The position numbers and the translations under genes are program-made. From Treponema sp. (GTDB lineage Bacteria > Spirochaetota > Spirochaetia > Treponematales > Breznakiellaceae): a stretch of DNA of 55,610 nt. The stretch is taken from positions 1-55,610 of the forward strand of contig JAISCC010000081.1 of NCBI GenBank assembly GCA_031265845.1, in the 5' to 3' direction. Positions 52,033 through 55,610 of this stretch are shown piece by piece (position 1 is the first letter of the stretch; each line of letters begins with the position of its first letter). The notes below the pieces were generated by a model. It saw only the letters and a program-made list of their open reading frames with translations. It had not been told where the DNA came from and searched no databases.

Positions 52033-53111
52033 ACGTACAACACCTCTAGAAGAATGATTATGGCTATATATTAATACACCGGCGTAAAATTGTCAACAGC
52101 AATCCACAGACTGCGTCCAGTTTCCCGAATGCCCCGCGTTATGCGCCAACGCGCCCAAAACAGGGTTTACCAGACCGGCGACAGCCAAAAGAACGGCCGA
52201 AAATTGAGCGCCATAGAAGCGACCGGATTGACGTTTGTTTTTCTCTCTTTAACATTATCAAAATCAATCATTTTTATTCTCATCAAGGATATTTTTTATA
52301 TCACAACGCTTCATTTGTCAATGAACTTTTATATATTGAGTCTCTTTCAAACTTCAGTTTTGAAATTGGCTCTATTTCCAGCAAAATTTCAAATTAACGC
52401 CGCATAACTTAACAATCAGCGGATTTCATAATTCTCAATCAACTCGGAAAACTTGACAAAAACGCCCATATTATTGAATAGTTTTTGCGGACAAGGCTTT
52501 ATACATAGTTTTGAAAAATTTTAACGCTTCCTCTTTTCCCAAGATTTCCGCTGTTTTTGGGCTGTTGAATCAAATTTCTTGAAAGTCACGGGTGTTGTTT
52601 ACGGCTTGATCCGCTTCTCTTATTTAATACAAGGACTTTGGGAAATGAAAAATATTTATCATGCCCGCCGACGTTGCGGTTCATTATCAGGAATGGACTG
52701 TGTATGGTACAGATAATGATGACAAGTATACAATAGTTATAAGAAATAATTTGATAGGATTATTCGGGCAAACGAAACAACTATGCCGGTGTATCGCCAA
52801 ATTGTACGGATGAGACTTGTTTGAGAAATGAAAGGGTCATTGGAGGCGCCATGACAAGGCTGAATGGCTATTATCATATCAGCGTGAGAGTGCCGCCAAA
52901 AACGCCAGAGGGAGAACATCTAGCTCTTGCCGCGTATGTTTTTGTAAAGAAACTGACGCTGTTTTAAAACTAACCCGAGCGCACTTCGCGTTTTGGAACA
53001 GCGGCAACTGACGAATTGTATCGACAAGAGAACGCTTATAATGCAGTCTTGACTATAAAAATCAATTTATGATATGTTTATTAAGGGAATCCATGAAAAA
53101 AATGGCCGCTT
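52033..53111. other. Intergenic debris region
   Basis: No convincing gene is present. Two short plus-strand frames have protein-like text: 52661-52813 (EWTVYGTDNDDKYTIVIRN) and 52851-52967, which has a GGAGG before its ATG and reads MTRLNGYYHISVRVPPK. Both end early and I do not recognise them. They may be scraps of decayed genes. Confidence 0.35.
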
Positions 53112-53222
53112 ATGTGTAACGAATCGCAGACACAATTTTCTCCAGAAAGAAGCGAGGTGGATGAAAATGTCACAAAACGCTATAGTTTGCCCTATTATGG
53201 CGCCGCATTTTTAGGAAATGTT

Positions 53223-53308
53223 GTGATTATAAGCGCAAGCAGAAGGACAGACATCCCCGCATATTATTCCGATTGGCTGTTGAACAGGTTAAAGGAGCGG
53301 ATTTTTTC
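53223..53308 (+). pseudogene. N-terminal scrap of a DUF1848-type protein
   Basis: From GTG 53223 the frame reads IISASRRTDIPAYYSDWLLN and RLKE, the characteristic opening of DUF1848 proteins. After about 28 residues the similarity ends, and the following sequence (to 53455) reads in other frames as unrelated text such as DVLQAVREEAREETWKKRN. A further scrap, NISARMCNQLLNTYNAQKF, lies at about 53490-53550. These are remains of at least two genes joined by deletion. Confidence 0.6.
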
Positions 53309-53604
53309 CGCGCTCACCGGAGGGATGTCTTGCAAGCGGTCAGAGAAGAGGCTAGGGAAGAGACCTGGAAAAAGCGCAACAAAATGAGAGCAAAATCACT
53401 GCCGGACAGATTGTGCGCGCTATTGCGGAAGCAGCGGCGAAAAGCGCAAAAATAACCTAATGAGTTTGAAATGGGGAATGCGGACTGCAATATTTCAGCG
53501 CGGATGTGCAACCAGCTTCTTAACACGTACAATGCGCAAAAATTTTCCGGCAAATACACCCTCATTATTGTCAATGCAGAATTGGGCTTTTAGGAGGAGA
53601 AGGC

Positions 53605-54556
53605 ATGAAACTGGAAATCCATTGCGCCGGACATCCCGATGATGTAAAGCGGTATGACATGGGAGCATTGCGAGAACATTTTTTGTTTGAAAAGACGTTT
53701 GTCGAACGCGAGACAAGCCTCTATTACACTCACAGCGACCACGTGGTTTTTGGCTGGGAAAACCCTGCGGCTTGAGGACGGCAAAGACTTGGGGAGCGAT
53801 GCGTTCCTTGACCGGCGCGAACTGGGTGTCATCTGCGTCGGTGGGGAAAGGCGTCAAAGAGGCGTTTTTTGTACATTGCCGGCGTTCCGGCGTATACTGC
53901 GTATCCCACAGTGTTCATCTCCATTGAAAAGGCGAATCCCCGCAAACTCGGCGAGCGGCCAACGGTCAATGCGCGGACTATGCATCAACGCAAGTATCCC
54001 TTGACGTATAATTAGGTCATTATGATCCATTCGTGATTTTTTTGAACCTAGAGTCGTCCATTCTGATATAACTCTTGCTAATTTATAAAAAACAGGTTAC
54101 TCTGATTAAAGTAGATTAAGAGAGGGAGTGAAAAACTTGACTTCGTAAGAAGTTGGAGTCCACATACCTGAGCCTAATCTACTTTTTTAAGTTCAAGCCA
54201 TCTAAGGAAGTGAATGTACAATTGTGGGTTTTTGCGTTTATCAATAGGTACACTCTGCGGTCTGCCAAAGTTGTCGGCTTGCCATGGGCATGATCGTCCT
54301 TGAAGCAGGCTCTGTTTGGAACGCCATGCCCCGCCGCGCCCACGACCTGAAACCGGATGGCGCGGTCTTTCTTCCCGTGTGGGCGGACTGACGAGACCCG
54401 GCGTATCGTGGCGAGCGACGAATAGGCGGCGATTCCCCCTTCAGGTCCATTCATTCCGGGGTTGGAACCGCCGCCTGCATTTTTATCTAGGACATGCCTG
54501 GGGAAAAACCAGACTTTGATGACATGGACGCTGTTCTTGCCGCCGTTATGCGGTGA
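53605..54556 (+). pseudogene. kduI: Shattered kduI (5-dehydro-4-deoxy-D-glucuronate isomerase) with an insertion
   Basis: ATG 53605 follows AGGAGGAG and opens HPDDVKRYDMGALREHFLFE and TSLYYTHSDHVVFGWENP, the KduI N-terminus. The frame then stops, and the match goes on in another frame (LRLEDGKDLGSDAFLDRREL) and, after a deletion, in a third (YPTVFISIEKANPRKLGE). An insertion of about 260 bp (about 54005-54265) splits the gene. The rest resumes as LAMGMIVLEAGSVWNAMP and ends GEKPDFDDMDAVLAAVMR at TGA 54554-54556. KduI belongs to breakdown of pectin- or glycosaminoglycan-derived uronates. The enzyme is certainly lost here. Confidence 0.8.
54108..54188 (+). ncRNA. Possible structured RNA or terminator-like element inside the kduI insertion
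   Basis: AAAGTAGATTA (54108-54118) and TAATCTACTTT (54175-54185) form a perfect 11-bp closing stem around 56 nt, directly followed by more T to give a run of six (54183-54188). Inside, ACTTC (54140-54144) and GAAGT (54149-54153) form a 5-bp hairpin with a GTAA loop. A closing stem with a T run is the architecture of many small RNAs. I do not recognise a known family. Confidence 0.4.
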
Positions 54557-54575
54557 CAGCAATAGAGGAGTTAGT

Positions 54576-54748
54576 ATGAATATGACAGATGTTTTTTCAC
54601 TCAAAGGCAAGACCGCCTGGGTTGTCGGCGCTTCCTATGGGATCAGGTTCGCCATCGCATTCGCTTTGGCTGAATCGAGCGCCGCCATTGCCTTTAACGA
54701 CATAAACCATGAGCGGATTGACAAAGCTCTTGAGGATCATAAGAAGTG
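54576..54748 (+). pseudogene. N-terminal fragment of a KduD-like short-chain dehydrogenase
   Basis: ATG 54576 has AGAGGAG upstream and lies 19 bp after the kduI stop, the normal kduI-kduD arrangement. The 57 residues MTDVFSLKGKTAWVVGASYG and AIAFNDINHERIDKAL match the first strand, the nucleotide loop and the second strand of SDR dehydrogenases; the loop reads GASYGIRF where GIGF is expected. After about 54748 the sequence no longer fits an SDR protein, so most of the gene is deleted. Confidence 0.75.
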
Positions 54749-54875
54749 GCGTTTGCAGCCCCTGCCGAAGACAGGGAGGAGGAACTTGCCTGTGTCGCGG
54801 TTCGGGGAAGCCCCGGACCCGGCTGTCCTGCGTCCGGCTGCGAAGGCTGCCGACTCTGCGAGTAGGTTCTAATCT

Positions 54876-55610
54876 ATGCGGTATTTCAACGGCCGGCCCG
54901 TTGAGCTTCTTGCTCCGGCCGGCAATTTTGCCATCTTTAAAAAGATTGTCAACGCCAACTGCGACGCGGTGTATTTTGGCGGAAAGCATTTTAACATGCG
55001 CCTCCTCCGGAAGGGTTTTAATTTTTCCGATGAAGAGCTTCCCGCCGCCCTTGATCTTGCCCATGAAAAGGGCAAGAAAGCCTATATCACCGTAAACAAC
55101 ATGTACAGCCAGGGAGATATTTCCGGGCTTGAGGAATACCTTGCCTTTCTTGCGGAACTGAAACCCGACGCCATACTGGTTCAGGATTTGGCCGTTCCCG
55201 AAATTCTGCGCAGGCTCGGACTCTCCCTGGTCATGCACGGATCGGTGATGATGAATGTCCACAATATCGAAACTATAAAATTCCTTGAAAGGAACGGCTT
55301 CAGCAGGGTGGTGCTTTCCCGGGAACTCCCCCTTTCCTATGTGCGCGCCGCCGCAGCCCAGACCGGCATGGAATTTGAATATTTTGTCCACGGCGACATG
55401 TGCGTCGCCCACGGCGGCCAGTGCCTTTATTCGGGCATGCTTTTCGGTTCAAGCTCGAATCAGGGGCGCTGCCTCAAGCCCTGCCGCTGGGATTTTCAGA
55501 TTGAACGCGGGTCCCGCCGTTACGCGACAAGTTTTCCCCTGGCGGTAAAGGACATGTACCTTTACGAACATATCCCCGAACTCATCCACAACCGGGTCAG
55601 TTGTTTTAAG
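54876..55610 (+). CDS. Peptidase U32-family protein (3' end outside window)
   Basis: The frame from ATG 54876 is open to the last base, giving 245 residues of a longer protein. It starts MRYFNGRPVELLAPAGNFAI and carries the family core VYFGGKHFNMR and the signature EYFVHGDMCVAHGGQCLYSG, close to the published U32 pattern (E-x-F-x2-G-x-x-C-x4-G-x-C-x-x-S), followed by NQGRCLKPCRW. The four Cys in these two segments are the likely iron-sulfur ligands known for U32 proteins that modify RNA or quinones. Codon use is more GC-rich than in the debris before it. A clear ribosome site is lacking. Confidence 0.88.
   Translation, partial: MRYFNGRPVELLAPAGNFAIFKKIVNANCDAVYFGGKHFNMRLLRKGFNFSDEELPAALDLAHEKGKKAYITVNNMYSQGDISGLEEYLAFLAELKPDAILVQDLAVPEILRRLGLSLVMHGSVMMNVHNIETIKFLERNGFSRVVLSRELPLSYVRAAAAQTGMEFEYFVHGDMCVAHGGQCLYSGMLFGSSSNQGRCLKPCRWDFQIERGSRRYATSFPLAVKDMYLYEHIPELIHNRVSCFK

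Noticed and set aside
54861-54878. Shared words GGTTCTAAT near 3095 (IS5-remnant end) and near 54865
   Set aside because: The match is about 9-10 bases, too short to claim a second IS end or target site.
54597-55412. 271-codon minus-strand frame at the right edge
   Set aside because: It is antisense to the U32-family gene, which shows the family signature on the plus strand.

Overview
The window looks like chromosomal DNA of a spirochaete close to the host-associated Treponema group. The evidence is an mreB-mreC-mreD-mrdA-rodA block in treponemal order, a large chemoreceptor, a stand-alone CheY-like regulator, several lipoproteins with spirochaete-style lipoboxes, and an outer-membrane beta-barrel end. 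Intact housekeeping genes are interleaved with decaying accessory genes (transposase remnants, a broken restriction-modification pair, a broken toxin-like gene, shattered kduI/kduD). I infer a gut-type symbiont undergoing genome erosion. No rRNA, tRNA or CRISPR array was recognised.

Layout. 1-3.1 kb: end of an outer-membrane barrel, a 21-bp repeat array with a dead paralogue of a 221-residue family, and an IS5-type remnant abutting a ureohydrolase fragment. 3.3-9.6 kb: rsgA, a membrane protein, an NfnA-like flavoprotein without its partner, and an MrfA-like helicase. 9.6-13 kb: a toxin-antitoxin-like locus, a lipoprotein whose von Willebrand A motifs are in permuted order, the second 221-residue protein, its repeat array and a G15 tract. 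13.3-25.5 kb: nadE, a TPR protein, the elongasome block, a glucosaminidase-like lipoprotein, rny and ddl. 25.8-28.1 kb: a DNA methyltransferase and restriction enzyme with three single-base frameshifts. 28.9-32.3 kb: a C15 tract, the third repeat array, the third 221-residue protein, a 107-residue protein and a CsgG/TPR lipoprotein. 32.6-38.7 kb: a sugar ABC uptake and alpha-glucosidase locus with its LacI-type regulator and two palindromic operators. 39-45 kb: an IS481-type remnant, pepT, a flavodiiron protein, a CheY-like regulator, a dus gene and a TatD hydrolase. 45.4-52 kb: signalling genes (hybrid histidine kinase, response regulator, diacylglycerol-kinase-like protein, chemoreceptor). 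52-55.6 kb: gene debris and the start of a U32 peptidase.

Most unusual signal. Two nearly identical 221-residue paralogues and one dead copy are each preceded by an array of 21-bp (seven-codon) repeats. The three arrays are unrelated in sequence but share the same period. For the two intact copies a 15-nt C tract, C on the gene's strand, lies about 0.5 kb upstream, and one or more lipoprotein genes follow. I read this as a repeated cassette of unknown function. Two further 15-nt G/C tracts lie inside the signal-peptide codons of the sugar-binding lipoprotein and just upstream of the hybrid histidine kinase, so length variation there could switch those genes.
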